From: Microbacterium halotolerans | Lineage (GTDB): Bacteria; Actinomycetota; Actinomycetes; Actinomycetales; Microbacteriaceae | Reading direction: 5' to 3' | DNA: 64,000 nucleotides | Assembly (NCBI RefSeq): GCF_003569805.1 | Contig: NZ_KZ984051.1 | Span: 1,281,606 to 1,345,605 of the forward strand | Shown here: positions 52,403-61,100 of the stretch, piece after piece | Numbering within the stretch: position 1 is the first letter of the stretch | Layout of the letters: every line of letters begins with the position of its first letter | Position numbers and translations under genes: made by a program | Notes under the pieces: generated by a model | What the model saw: the letters and a program-made list of their open reading frames with translations, nothing else | Databases searched by the model: none | Told to the model about the DNA's origin: nothing

Positions 52403-53032
52403 GTGACGGCGAAGCGACTCCATCTCGTGCGGCACGGCGAGGTGCACAACCCCGACCGGGTCCTGTACGAAAGGATCCCCGGCTACGGGCTCAGCGAAGA
52501 CGGGCGCCGGATGGCTCAGGCCGCGGCCGACCACGTCACCGCCCTCGGCCGGGACGTGACGGCACTGGTGCGCTCTCCGCTGCAGCGCACCGCGGAGTCC
52601 GCCGAACCCTTCGAGCGTGCGTTCGGCCTCACGGCGACTCCGGATGAGAGGGTCATCGAGCCGTGGAACGCCTTCGCAGGCAAGGTCATGCGCACCGCCG
52701 TGCTCAACCCGCTCAACTGGCCCAAGCTCATCCGTCCGTCCGTTCCCAGCTGGGGTGAGCCGTACCGGCAGATCGCCGACCGGATGCGCGAGGCGCTCGA
52801 CGACCTGTGGCTGAGCACGCCGGACGGCGATGCCGTGATCGTGTCGCACCAGGCGCCGATCTGGATCACGCACCTCGCCGTCGCCGGGGAGAAGCTGCCG
52901 CACGACCCGCGCACCCGCCGATGCGCACTTTCGAGCGTGACGTCGTTCGAGCGCGGCCGCAGGACATGGCACGAGGTCGACTACGCCGAGCCCGCGGCCA
53001 CCAGCGGTGCCGTCGACGTGGGCGCGGTCTGA
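52403..53032 (+). CDS. Histidine phosphatase family protein
   Basis: A 209-residue phosphoglycerate-mutase-like phosphatase: LHLVRHGEVHNP with the phospho-accepting His, the second Arg in RSPLQRTAESAEP, and VSHQAPIWI with the second active-site His. Substrate unknown. GTG start 7 nt after TACACT. It stands just upstream of the cytochrome c biogenesis genes, an arrangement seen in other actinobacteria, but has no known part in that process. Confidence 0.92.
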   Translation: MTAKRLHLVRHGEVHNPDRVLYERIPGYGLSEDGRRMAQAAADHVTALGRDVTALVRSPLQRTAESAEPFERAFGLTATPDERVIEPWNAFAGKVMRTAVLNPLNWPKLIRPSVPSWGEPYRQIADRMREALDDLWLSTPDGDAVIVSHQAPIWITHLAVAGEKLPHDPRTRRCALSSVTSFERGRRTWHEVDYAEPAATSGAVDVGAV

Positions 53033-53105
53033 TCCGCTTTCGCGAACCAGCGTCCTTCGCCGAGCGGGCTCACCGGGCACCCAGGTCGCACCGAACCTGC
53101 ACTCG

Positions 53106-53111
53106 TAGGAT
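53106..53111 (+). promoter_or_regulatory. -10 box of the tlpA-like gene (leaderless type)
   Basis: TAGGAT, 6 nt, then GTG at 53118. Confidence 0.5.
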
Positions 53112-53117
53112 GACGGC

Positions 53118-53717
53118 GTGACTCGTCGCCTCCGGATTGCCGCCGTCGCGGCTGCGCTCGTCGTCGGCACCGTGCTCGCCGGATGCTCCTCCGACCCGGT
53201 CGCCGATCAGTACCTCAGCGGCGAGAACAAGGGCTACATCGCCGGCGACTTCCGTGTCGAGGAGGTCCCGATCGACCAGCGCGGCGAGCCGGTCGAATGG
53301 TCGGGGGAGACCGAGCACGGCGATGAGCTCTCCAGCGCGGATACCGCGGGAGACGTCACCGTCGTCAACTTCTGGTACGCCGAATGCGGGCCGTGCATCG
53401 CGGAGGCACCGGATCTCGAACAGGTCTGGCAGGAGTACCAGGACGATGACGTGCAGTTCATCGGCGTGAACACCTACAACCAGGCCGCGACGGCCGCGAG
53501 CTTCGCACGGGACAACGACGTGAGCTATCCGAGCATCATCGACGTGAACACCGGTGCGGTGAAGCTCGCCTTCGCGGCCGAGACACCGATCCAGGCGACC
53601 CCCACGACGCTGGTCCTCGACCGGGAGGGCCGCATCGCTGCACGCATCATCGGCCAGCTCGCCGGCCCTAGTGTGCTCTCGACCCTCGTCGGCGACACCC
53701 TCGAAGAGCAGTCGTGA
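53118..53717 (+). CDS. TlpA/ResA-like thioredoxin-fold lipoprotein
   Basis: A 199-residue lipoprotein (lipobox LAGC, Cys23) with an extracytoplasmic thioredoxin fold. The redox motif CGPC (C90-C93) is in NFWYAECGPCIAEAP and the cis-Pro in QATPTTLVLD. It keeps the CxxCH cysteines of apocytochrome c reduced for heme attachment. First of four clustered System II genes; electrons should come from the CcdA homologue immediately downstream. Confidence 0.92.
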   Translation: MTRRLRIAAVAAALVVGTVLAGCSSDPVADQYLSGENKGYIAGDFRVEEVPIDQRGEPVEWSGETEHGDELSSADTAGDVTVVNFWYAECGPCIAEAPDLEQVWQEYQDDDVQFIGVNTYNQAATAASFARDNDVSYPSIIDVNTGAVKLAFAAETPIQATPTTLVLDREGRIAARIIGQLAGPSVLSTLVGDTLEEQS

Positions 53718-53745
53718 TGCGCCGATCGGGATCGGAGACCGCCTG

Positions 53746-54531
53746 ATGGACGCGGGAACCCTCGTCTTCGACGGCGCACTGTGGCTGGCGCTGCCCGTCG
53801 CGCTGCTGGCCGGACTGCTGTCGTTCCTCTCGCCGTGCATCCTTCCGCTCGTGCCCGGCTATCTCGGCTTCATCGCCGGCACCGTCGCGCCGAAGAACCA
53901 GGTGTCGGTGCTGCCAAGCGACAGTGCCACCGATGCCCCGTCGCGGGGTCGGTTGGTCGGAGGGGTGCTGCTGTTCATCGCAGGCTTCACTCTCGTGTTC
54001 GTCACGGTGATCGTGCTCGGCGGAGTGGCAGGCGGCGCCATGAGCCAGTTCAACCTGCAGTACGGCGACCTCGTCACACGCGTCCTCGGCGTCGTCGTGA
54101 TCGCACTCGGCCTGGTGTTCCTCGGTCTGTTCGGCTTCGCGCAGCGAATCGCACGGCCGCAGATCAGGGGCAACATCGGCCTCGTCGGTGCCCCGTTGCT
54201 CGGCATCGCGCTCGGTCTCGGCTGGGCGCCATGCATCGGTCCGACGCTCGCGGCGATCTTCGCCGTCGCCTACAACACCGAAGACGGCCTGCGTGCCGGG
54301 CTGCTCGGTCTGGTCTACTCGCTCGGCCTCGGCATTCCCTTCGTGCTGCTCGCCCTCGGCTTCGGCTGGGCGTCGCGATCTGTCGGATTCCTCCGGCGCC
54401 ACGTGCGAGCGATCAACATCATCGGCGGCGCGCTCCTGGTCGCGCTCGGTGTGCTGATGGTCAGCGGCGTGTGGACCATGCTCATGCTCCACCTGCAGGG
54501 GGTGTTCGCCAGTGTCCCGACCATCCTCTGA
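53746..54531 (+). CDS. ccdA: CcdA-type cytochrome c biogenesis membrane protein
   Basis: A 261-residue thiol-disulfide transporter with six membrane helices and the two cysteines that shuttle electrons across the membrane, C31 in SFLSPCILPLVPGYLGF and C163 in GWAPCIGPTL. It passes reductant from cytoplasmic thioredoxin to the TlpA-like protein. The ATG at 53746 has CGGAGA upstream. The ResB gene start overlaps its end by 20 bp. Confidence 0.94.
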   Translation: MDAGTLVFDGALWLALPVALLAGLLSFLSPCILPLVPGYLGFIAGTVAPKNQVSVLPSDSATDAPSRGRLVGGVLLFIAGFTLVFVTVIVLGGVAGGAMSQFNLQYGDLVTRVLGVVVIALGLVFLGLFGFAQRIARPQIRGNIGLVGAPLLGIALGLGWAPCIGPTLAAIFAVAYNTEDGLRAGLLGLVYSLGLGIPFVLLALGFGWASRSVGFLRRHVRAINIIGGALLVALGVLMVSGVWTMLMLHLQGVFASVPTIL

Positions 54532-56470
54532 CGACGCGGAGAAGGCGACTCCGGATGGCGAAGGGTCGAAAGCGGCTGACCAGTCGAAGATGAACCCCGA
54601 CTCGTCCGACCCCCGTCGGCCCAGCGACCATTTCGATTCGGCCGACCTCTCGGCATCCGGCGCCTCCGAGCCATCCGGCGCCGTCTCTCCCGCATTGGGC
54701 ATCGTCGGCTGGGCGCGCTGGGCGTGGCGCCAGCTCACCAGCATGCGGACCGCGCTGGTGCTCCTGCTCCTGCTCGCCGTCGCGGCCGTGCCAGGTTCGC
54801 TGTTCCCGCAGCGCTCAGCAGATCCGAATGGCGTCACGCAGTATCAGAGCGATCATCCGGACATCTTCGGGTTCCTCGACAGCATCTCGATGTTCGACGT
54901 GTACCACTCGCCATGGTTCTCGGCGATCTACATCCTGCTGTTCGTTTCGCTGATCGGCTGCATCCTGCCTCGCACGAAGCACCATCTGAAGGCGCTGCGC
55001 TCGCGCCCGCCGCGCACGCCGGCGCGGCTCGGCCGACTTGCCGACTTCCGCTCGGAGACGGCGGATGTCGATGCAGAGGAGGCGATCGACGCCGCGGCCA
55101 AGCAGCTGCGCGGCGCCGGCTACAGGATCGAGCGCTACGACTCCCCGGCCCGGGGCAAGCGCCCCGCGACCAGGAGCGTGTCGGCCGAGCGAGGCTATCT
55201 GCGCGAGACCGGGAACCTCGTCTTCCACGCGGCGCTCGTCGGCGTGCTCGTCGCCGTCGGTATCGGCGGCGCCTTCAAGTACACCGGACAGCGGGTCGTC
55301 GTCGAGGGCACCACCTTCGTGAACACGCTGCTCGACTACTCGTCGATGAACCGCGGACAGGCGGTCGCGGAGGACGCGCTCGAACCGTACGCGATGACGC
55401 TCGACAGCTTCGACGTCACCTACCAGCCTCCCGGCAGCAACGCGATGAGCCAGGCGGGCGACTTCGCGGCCAACGTCACGATCCGTCGCCCTGGTGGGGA
55501 CGAGACATCCGGCGTCGTGAAGGTGAACAGCCCGCTGACGATCGGCGGCGACAGCATCTATCTGCTGGGCAACGGCTACGCCCCGACGATCACGATCCGT
55601 GACGTCGACGACGAGATCATCTACCACGATTCTGTGGCCTTTCTCCCTTCGGGCGATGCGCAGATGACGTCGCAGGGAGTCGTCAAGGTCGCAGACGGAC
55701 TGCCGGAGCAGCTGGGCCTCGTCGGCTTCTTCTATCCGACCGTCGCAGAGCTGGATACGGGTGCGTACGCCTCGCAGTACGGCGATCTGCTCAACCCGCT
55801 GCTCACCCTCGACGTGTATGCAGGCGATCTCGGCATCGACGACGGAACGCCTCGCAATGTGTACGCGCTCGACCCGACCGGCATGGACCGGCTCACGGGC
55901 GGCGACACCGGCGTGGAATCGATCGAACTCGCGCCGGGCGACACGGCCGACCTGCCAGACGGCATGGGGACCATCACGTTCGAGGATGAGACGCCGGAGG
56001 GCACCGACTCCGCGCTGGGCTCGACCGAGTCTGTCAAGCGGTTCGCCTCACTGCAGGTGCATCATGACGCCTCAGCGGTATGGGTGCTCGTCTTCGCCGT
56101 GCTCGCTGTGCTCGGCCTGCTCACGGCACTGTTCGTGCCGCGCCGGCGCATGTGGGTCAAGGCCGTCGAGACCGAAGACGGCGTCGAGCTGGAGTACGCA
56201 GGCCTCGCCCGCGGCGAGGACCCGACGCTGGCCGCTGCGGTCGATCAGATGGCGGAGAAGCACCTCGTCGGCCTCGGCGTCACGCCGAAGGAGCCGGATG
56301 CGGCGGCCGAGCCGGCCGAGCCGGATGGCGCGCGGGAGACAGTCGAGCCGGATGGGGCTGCTGTGCCGGACGAGGCATCGGATGCTCCGAAGGAGGCTGC
56401 CGCGCCGGAGACGCCGGATGATGCGTCGGACGGACCGCGGCGGGGCGACGCCGCGGGCTCCGGGCGCTGA
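54512..56470 (+). CDS. resB: ResB-family cytochrome c biogenesis protein
   Basis: 652 residues. One membrane helix near 80 (TALVLLLLLAVAAVPGSLFPQR), a second and third by about 245, a large extracytoplasmic domain (about 255-520), and a fourth helix near 530 (VWVLVFAVLAVLGLLTALFVP). A charged Pro/Ala/Glu-rich tail follows. ResB with CcsB forms the System II heme-delivery and cytochrome c synthase complex. GTG start overlapping ccdA. The first ~60 acidic residues and the tail vary in the family. Confidence 0.92.
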   Translation: MSRPSSDDAEKATPDGEGSKAADQSKMNPDSSDPRRPSDHFDSADLSASGASEPSGAVSPALGIVGWARWAWRQLTSMRTALVLLLLLAVAAVPGSLFPQRSADPNGVTQYQSDHPDIFGFLDSISMFDVYHSPWFSAIYILLFVSLIGCILPRTKHHLKALRSRPPRTPARLGRLADFRSETADVDAEEAIDAAAKQLRGAGYRIERYDSPARGKRPATRSVSAERGYLRETGNLVFHAALVGVLVAVGIGGAFKYTGQRVVVEGTTFVNTLLDYSSMNRGQAVAEDALEPYAMTLDSFDVTYQPPGSNAMSQAGDFAANVTIRRPGGDETSGVVKVNSPLTIGGDSIYLLGNGYAPTITIRDVDDEIIYHDSVAFLPSGDAQMTSQGVVKVADGLPEQLGLVGFFYPTVAELDTGAYASQYGDLLNPLLTLDVYAGDLGIDDGTPRNVYALDPTGMDRLTGGDTGVESIELAPGDTADLPDGMGTITFEDETPEGTDSALGSTESVKRFASLQVHHDASAVWVLVFAVLAVLGLLTALFVPRRRMWVKAVETEDGVELEYAGLARGEDPTLAAAVDQMAEKHLVGLGVTPKEPDAAAEPAEPDGARETVEPDGAAVPDEASDAPKEAAAPETPDDASDGPRRGDAAGSGR

Positions 56471-56530
56471 CACAGCGGCGATATCGCCGAGAGTCACGCG
56501 TCGTTCGCTTCGTCTGCGAGTGCGCTGAGC

Positions 56531-56597
56531 CGCGGCAGAATCGTCGAGGCACTGCAGCATCCGGGAGGAGATGCAGCGTGTCCGTGATTCTGCCGCG
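56531..56597. repeat. Palindrome H between resB and ccsB
   Basis: Perfect 12-bp outer arms CGCGGCAGAATC and GATTCTGCCGCG, and inner arms around GCAGCATC/GATGCAGC. Probably ends the resB transcript; ccsB then has its own promoter. Only one copy seen. Confidence 0.6.
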
Positions 56598-56655
56598 TCT
56601 CGAGGGTCGCCCATCTGCGTGTGACGTTCCCTGCTCAGACGCAGGCGCCGAGGCG

Positions 56656-56661
56656 TAGGCT
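56656..56661 (+). promoter_or_regulatory. -10 box of ccsB (leaderless type)
   Basis: TAGGCT, 7 nt, then ATG at 56669. Confidence 0.6.
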
Positions 56662-56668
56662 TCTGCAC

Positions 56669-57694
56669 ATGCCCGACGTCGCCTCCCTCGACACGTACTC
56701 TGTGATTCTCGTGTGGACCGCGATCGCGATCTACACGCTCGCCTTCATCGCCTACGCGGTCGACCTCTCGAAGCGATCACAGGAGTCGATCGAGCAGCAC
56801 GACGCTGCACATTCGCGTCAGCGCGAGAAGATCGGGGCACTGAGCGCCGCCTCGGCGTCGTCCGTCGACGTCGTCTCGCACGCGGCCGACTCGAGCGCGG
56901 CTCCCGTCGGGGCTGCGAAGGCCCCGCGCCGGGTGTTCAGCCGCGTCGGCACGGCTCTCACCGCGCTCGGCTTCCTCATGCACCTCGGTGGCACCCTGCT
57001 GCGGGGCATCGCTGCTGAGCGGGTGCCCTGGTCGAACATGTGGGAGTTCGCCATGACGGGCACCCTCCTGATCATGGCGGTGTACCTCGGCGTGCAGTTC
57101 TGGAAGGACCTGCGTTTCCTCGGCACGTTCATGACCGGTCTCGTCGTCGTGCTGCTGGGCGCCTCGTCGACCTTCTACGTCGCGATCGTGCCCCTGATGG
57201 ATCCGCTGAAGTCGGTGTGGCTGGTCATCCATGTCTTCGTGGCATCGCTCAGCACAGCGTTCCTCGCGCTCGCTTTCGGCCTCAGCGTGATGCAGCTGCT
57301 GCAGGCGCGTCGCGAACGGCTGGCGCTCGTCGCGGCGGAGAACGGCGACGGCCCCAAGCGAAGCTTCCTGCGCACGCTGCCTTCGGCCGAAGCGCTCGAG
57401 GGTCTCGCGTACCGCCTTGCGATAATCGGCTTCATCCTGTGGACCTTCACGCTCATCGCCGGCGCGATCTGGGCGCAGGAAGCCTGGGGTCGCTACTGGG
57501 GCTTCGACGTGAAGGAAGTGTGGACCTTCATCATCTGGGTGCTCTATGCCGGCTACATCCACGCCCGCGCGACTCGCGGCTGGCGCGGCACGCGCTCCGC
57601 GTGGCTCGCGATCGTCGGCTTCGTCGCCGTGATCTTCAACTTCACGATCGTGAATATGTACTTCGACGGACTCCACGCCTACTCCGGCCTCTGA
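56669..57694 (+). CDS. ccsB: CcsB/ResC-type cytochrome c biogenesis protein
   Basis: Heme-handling channel of System II, 341 residues with eight or so membrane helices. Signatures: VPWSNMWEF before the WWD-type segment, then AQEAWGRYWGFDVKEVW (the tryptophan-rich heme-binding motif, with F-D-V where many have W-D-P). Conserved histidines occur in MHLGGTLL, VIHVFVASLS and IHARATRGWRG. An Ala/Ser-rich cytoplasmic loop lies at about 40-90. Start at ATG 56669, 7 nt after TAGGCT; an earlier ATG lies upstream of the -10 box. It completes the tlpA-ccdA-resB-ccsB set. Confidence 0.94.
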   Translation: MPDVASLDTYSVILVWTAIAIYTLAFIAYAVDLSKRSQESIEQHDAAHSRQREKIGALSAASASSVDVVSHAADSSAAPVGAAKAPRRVFSRVGTALTALGFLMHLGGTLLRGIAAERVPWSNMWEFAMTGTLLIMAVYLGVQFWKDLRFLGTFMTGLVVVLLGASSTFYVAIVPLMDPLKSVWLVIHVFVASLSTAFLALAFGLSVMQLLQARRERLALVAAENGDGPKRSFLRTLPSAEALEGLAYRLAIIGFILWTFTLIAGAIWAQEAWGRYWGFDVKEVWTFIIWVLYAGYIHARATRGWRGTRSAWLAIVGFVAVIFNFTIVNMYFDGLHAYSGL

Positions 57695-57711
57695 GCGGTC
57701 CGCGAGCACTG

Positions 57712-57772
57712 CGCTGGCGGCGTTGTCCTCAGCTGACGTGCGAAGCACGCCTCCTTCGTCCGCCTTGCCATC
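57712..57772. repeat. Repeat G, copy 4
   Basis: GCTGGCGGCGTTGTCCTCAG then TGACGTGCGAAGCACGCCTC and CTTCGTCCGCCTTGCC; matches 24096-24147 read on the other strand. Confidence 0.7.
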
Positions 57773-57799
57773 ACAGCATTCGCGAACTGCTCCGCGGCG

Positions 57800-57889
57800 C
57801 GCGCGGAGCCTAGGAAGATCCGCGATCTCTCGGGTGATCGCTGGGGAATCGTCCTAGATTCTGCGCGACCTCCTAGTTTTCGCGCGCGG
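57800..57889. repeat. Palindromic repeat F, copy 2
   Basis: CGCGCGGAGCCTAGGAAGAT through CCTCCTAGTTTTCGCGCGCG, colinear with the copy at 1859-1944. Confidence 0.65.
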
Positions 57890-57908
57890 TTCCGGATGTC
57901 CGCATGCC

Positions 57909-57988
57909 GCGGATACCGCACTGAGAGGAAGCGGGCGCTGTGGCCGCACCCGCTGCCCCGACGAGGAAGCGGATACCGCGCTGAGGGG
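57909..57988. repeat. 60-bp-spaced direct repeat
   Basis: GCGGATACCGCACTGAGAGG at 57909 and GCGGATACCGCGCTGAGGGG at 57969; each holds the small palindrome GCGGATACCGC. With repeats F and G it fills the gap 57695-58032 upstream of the fusion-enzyme gene. Confidence 0.6.
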
Positions 57989-58032
57989 GACACGGGGGTT
58001 CCGTCGCGGGCGGGATTCTGGCATGGTGACGT

Positions 58033-58048
58033 GTGACAGCGCTGTCAC
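58033..58048. promoter_or_regulatory. LacI-family-type operator
   Basis: GTGACAGCGCTGTCAC, a perfect 16-bp palindrome with the AGCGCT centre typical of LacI/GalR-family operators, 112 bp before the start of the GH92 gene. The regulator is not in this window. Confidence 0.65.
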
Positions 58049-58055
58049 GTTCCGT

Positions 58056-58077
58056 TCATCTGGCGTTCCTATGAAGG
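58056..58077 (+). promoter_or_regulatory. Possible PHO box
   Basis: GTTCATCTGGC followed directly by GTTCCTATGAA. The first 11-mer fits the actinobacterial PhoP direct-repeat unit (GTTCAYYYGG-like) and the second fits only its start. A TAGGTT at 58092-58097, 14 bp on, could be the -10 box. Confidence 0.4.
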
Positions 58078-58159
58078 TCGTGTGGGGCACCTAGGTTCGA
58101 GGTTCCGGCAGGCGTCTGCCCTGACTTCTGTTCCGCCCCCGACCCCTCGGAGATTCCCT

Positions 58160-61100
58160 ATGCCTTCCCCCGAACCAGTGCTGCGCCGTCGCCGCGCTGC
58201 CGTGGCCGCCGGTGTGATCGGCGCGCTCGCCGCTGCATCCGTCGTCACCACCGCTCCCGCTGCGATCGCTGCCGAGGACTCCTCGCTCTCGGCCTTCGAC
58301 GCGGTCGACCAGTTCATCGGAACCGGGATGGACGAGAGCAACAACTCTCGCGGCAACGACCACTACGGCAACACCTTCCCCGGGGCGACCGTGCCGTTCG
58401 GCATGGTGCAGTCGAGCCCGACGACCTACCAGTCGGACAACGGGGAGCAGTTCGGCGGCTACAAGTACGAGGCGGACGAGCTTCGCGGCTTCGGCATGAC
58501 ACGGCTGTCGGGGACCGGCTGCCGCTCCAACTACGGCGGCTTCGACTTCCCCGTCATTCCGTTCACGGGCGAGCTCACGGACGATTCGCTCCCCGTCAAT
58601 CCAGCGAGCGACATCTCCGACTACTTCCTGCCGTTCTCGCATGAGGATGAGACGGCAGAGCCCGGATACTATTCGGTTGCACTCGACTCCGGCGTCGACG
58701 CCGAGCTGACGAGCACAACCCGCACGGCCGTGAGCCGCTACTCGTTCGACGCGGACGCCACCCTGCTCTTCGAGGCGGGAGGGTCCAACAACGAGATCCA
58801 CGCATCCGACATCGCCTTCGATCCGGACACGGGGGAGCTCAGCGGAACGGTCAGCGCGAACATCGTCTGCAACGGCGGCGGGCAGTACACCGCGCACTTC
58901 TCCGCCACCTTCGACCAGCCCGTCGAGTCGTACGGCGTCTGGACACCGGATGGGCTGGAAGCGGGCGGGACCTCGGCCGATGCCTCGTCGAAGCACGGGG
59001 CGGGCGCCTGGGTGAGCTTCGCCGACGGCACCGACGTGACGGCGAAGATCGGTCTCAGCTACGTCTCGGTCGACGGTGCCAGGGCGAACGCGGAGGAGGA
59101 GACCGCCGACCTCACCTTCGAGGAGGTGCGCTCCGACGCAGCGTCGACATGGCAGGAAGCGCTCGGCACGATCGACGCGACAGGGGGCAGCGACGACGAT
59201 CGCATCACCTTCTACACGGCGCTGTACCACGCACTGCTGCATCCGAACACGTTCCAGGACGTCGACGGCACCTACATCGGCTACGACGGCGAGAGCCATA
59301 CGGTCGAGGAAGGGCGCGACTTCTACGTGAACTTCTCCGGCTGGGACACCTACCGCGGGCAGTCGCAGCTCGTGGCGATGGTGTATCCGGATCGCGCGAG
59401 CGACATCAACCAGTCGATCGTCGACATGGTCGAGCAGTCGGGACAATGGACCAGCTGGCCGAGCTACAACCAGGTGCAGACGAAGATGAGCGGCGACTCG
59501 CTGCAGAACATCGTCGCGGCGACCGACGACTTCGGCGCCACCGACTACGACCGCGAGACCGCGCTTTCCACGATGGTCGAGACGCAGACGCTTCCGATGA
59601 CGGACTCCGCCCGTTCCGACGGCGTGATGTACGGCATCCATGGCTGGGTCGACGGCGACCGGCGCGGCGCGGCGACCTCGCGCACCCTGGAGTACACGAG
59701 CAACGACTTCGCCATCGCGCAGCTGGCGCAGCGACTCGGTGACGAGGCGGCGTACGAGACGTTCTCGACGCGCTCGCAGAACTGGAAGAACGTCTTCAAC
59801 TACGCCCGCGAGCACATCGACGCCCGCAACCGCAACGGCTTTCTGAACACCTCCCTCACCACTCAGGGGGCGCAGTTCGAGCAGTCCACAGGGCTGCAGT
59901 ACGGCTTCAACGTGCCGCACAACATGGCGGCGCTGATCGAGGCGCGCGGCGGGACCGATGCGGCCACCGCGGATCTCGACGCACTGCTGGCCGACCTCGA
60001 CGGAGGCGCGTTCAGCGACACCGCCTATCTCGCCAACCAGCCGAGCTTCGGCCTGCCGTGGGTCTACAACTGGCTGCAGGCTCCGCACAAGACGACCGAC
60101 ACGCTGTACCGCGCAGCCGACGAGCTGTTCCGCACCGATCCTGAGGGTCTGTTCGGCAACGACGACCTCGGCTCGCTGAGCGCCTGGTACGTGTGGGCGA
60201 ACCTCGGCATCATGCCGGCGATCTGGGGCACGGCCGACCTCGTCGTGTCCGCCCCCATGTTCGAGCACATCGAGATCTCACCCGTCGGCGCCGAGCGCAC
60301 GATCACGATCGACGCGCCGGGCGCTGGCGAGGACCGCAGGTACACCACCGCGCTCTCGGTGAACGGAGCCCCGCAGACCGCGTCATGGCTCTCGCCCGAG
60401 TTCGCCCGCTCCGGCGGGACGCTCGACTTCACGATGAGCGCAGAGCCCGGAACGTGGGGCACCGGCGCGGACGACGCGCCGCCGTCGTACCCGGCAGGAA
60501 CCGACAGCCCCAACTCGGTCGGGATCACCGACGACGGAGCCGTCAACATGGGCGGCCTCGACGCGGGAGGGATCGGCCTGTCGCGTCAGGACCTCGAGGA
60601 TGCGGGCGTCACCGGCGGCACCCGGCTCCCGATGGGGGAGACCGGGGTCAGCTTCACCTGGCCGGACACGGCCGCAGGCGAGGTCGACCACTGGATCCCC
60701 AGCGGCCAGGTCCTCGAGTTCGGCGACATCGAGGCATCCGGAGTCTCCTTCCTCGGGCTCGCGACGAACGGGCCCTCCCGCGGCACCGCGTCCGTGACGT
60801 ATGCGGACGGCTCGACCCAGGACATCGACGTCCGGTTCACCGACTGGACGTCCGGCAGCATCGAGCCTGGCAACATCCGGATGATCGATCTCACGAAGCG
60901 CAACAAGCTCGACGGCGGATACGACACCGCGGCGCCGACCGTGTACGGCACGGCCGTCGTACCGCTCGACGAGAGCAAGAAGGTGCGCAGCGTCACCCTG
61001 CCGACCGAGGTCAGCCGCGGGATCATGCACGTCTTCGACGTCGCCCTGCAGCCGATCGCCGACGGCGAGGAGCCGACGGATCCGGAGCTCCCGACCAGGC

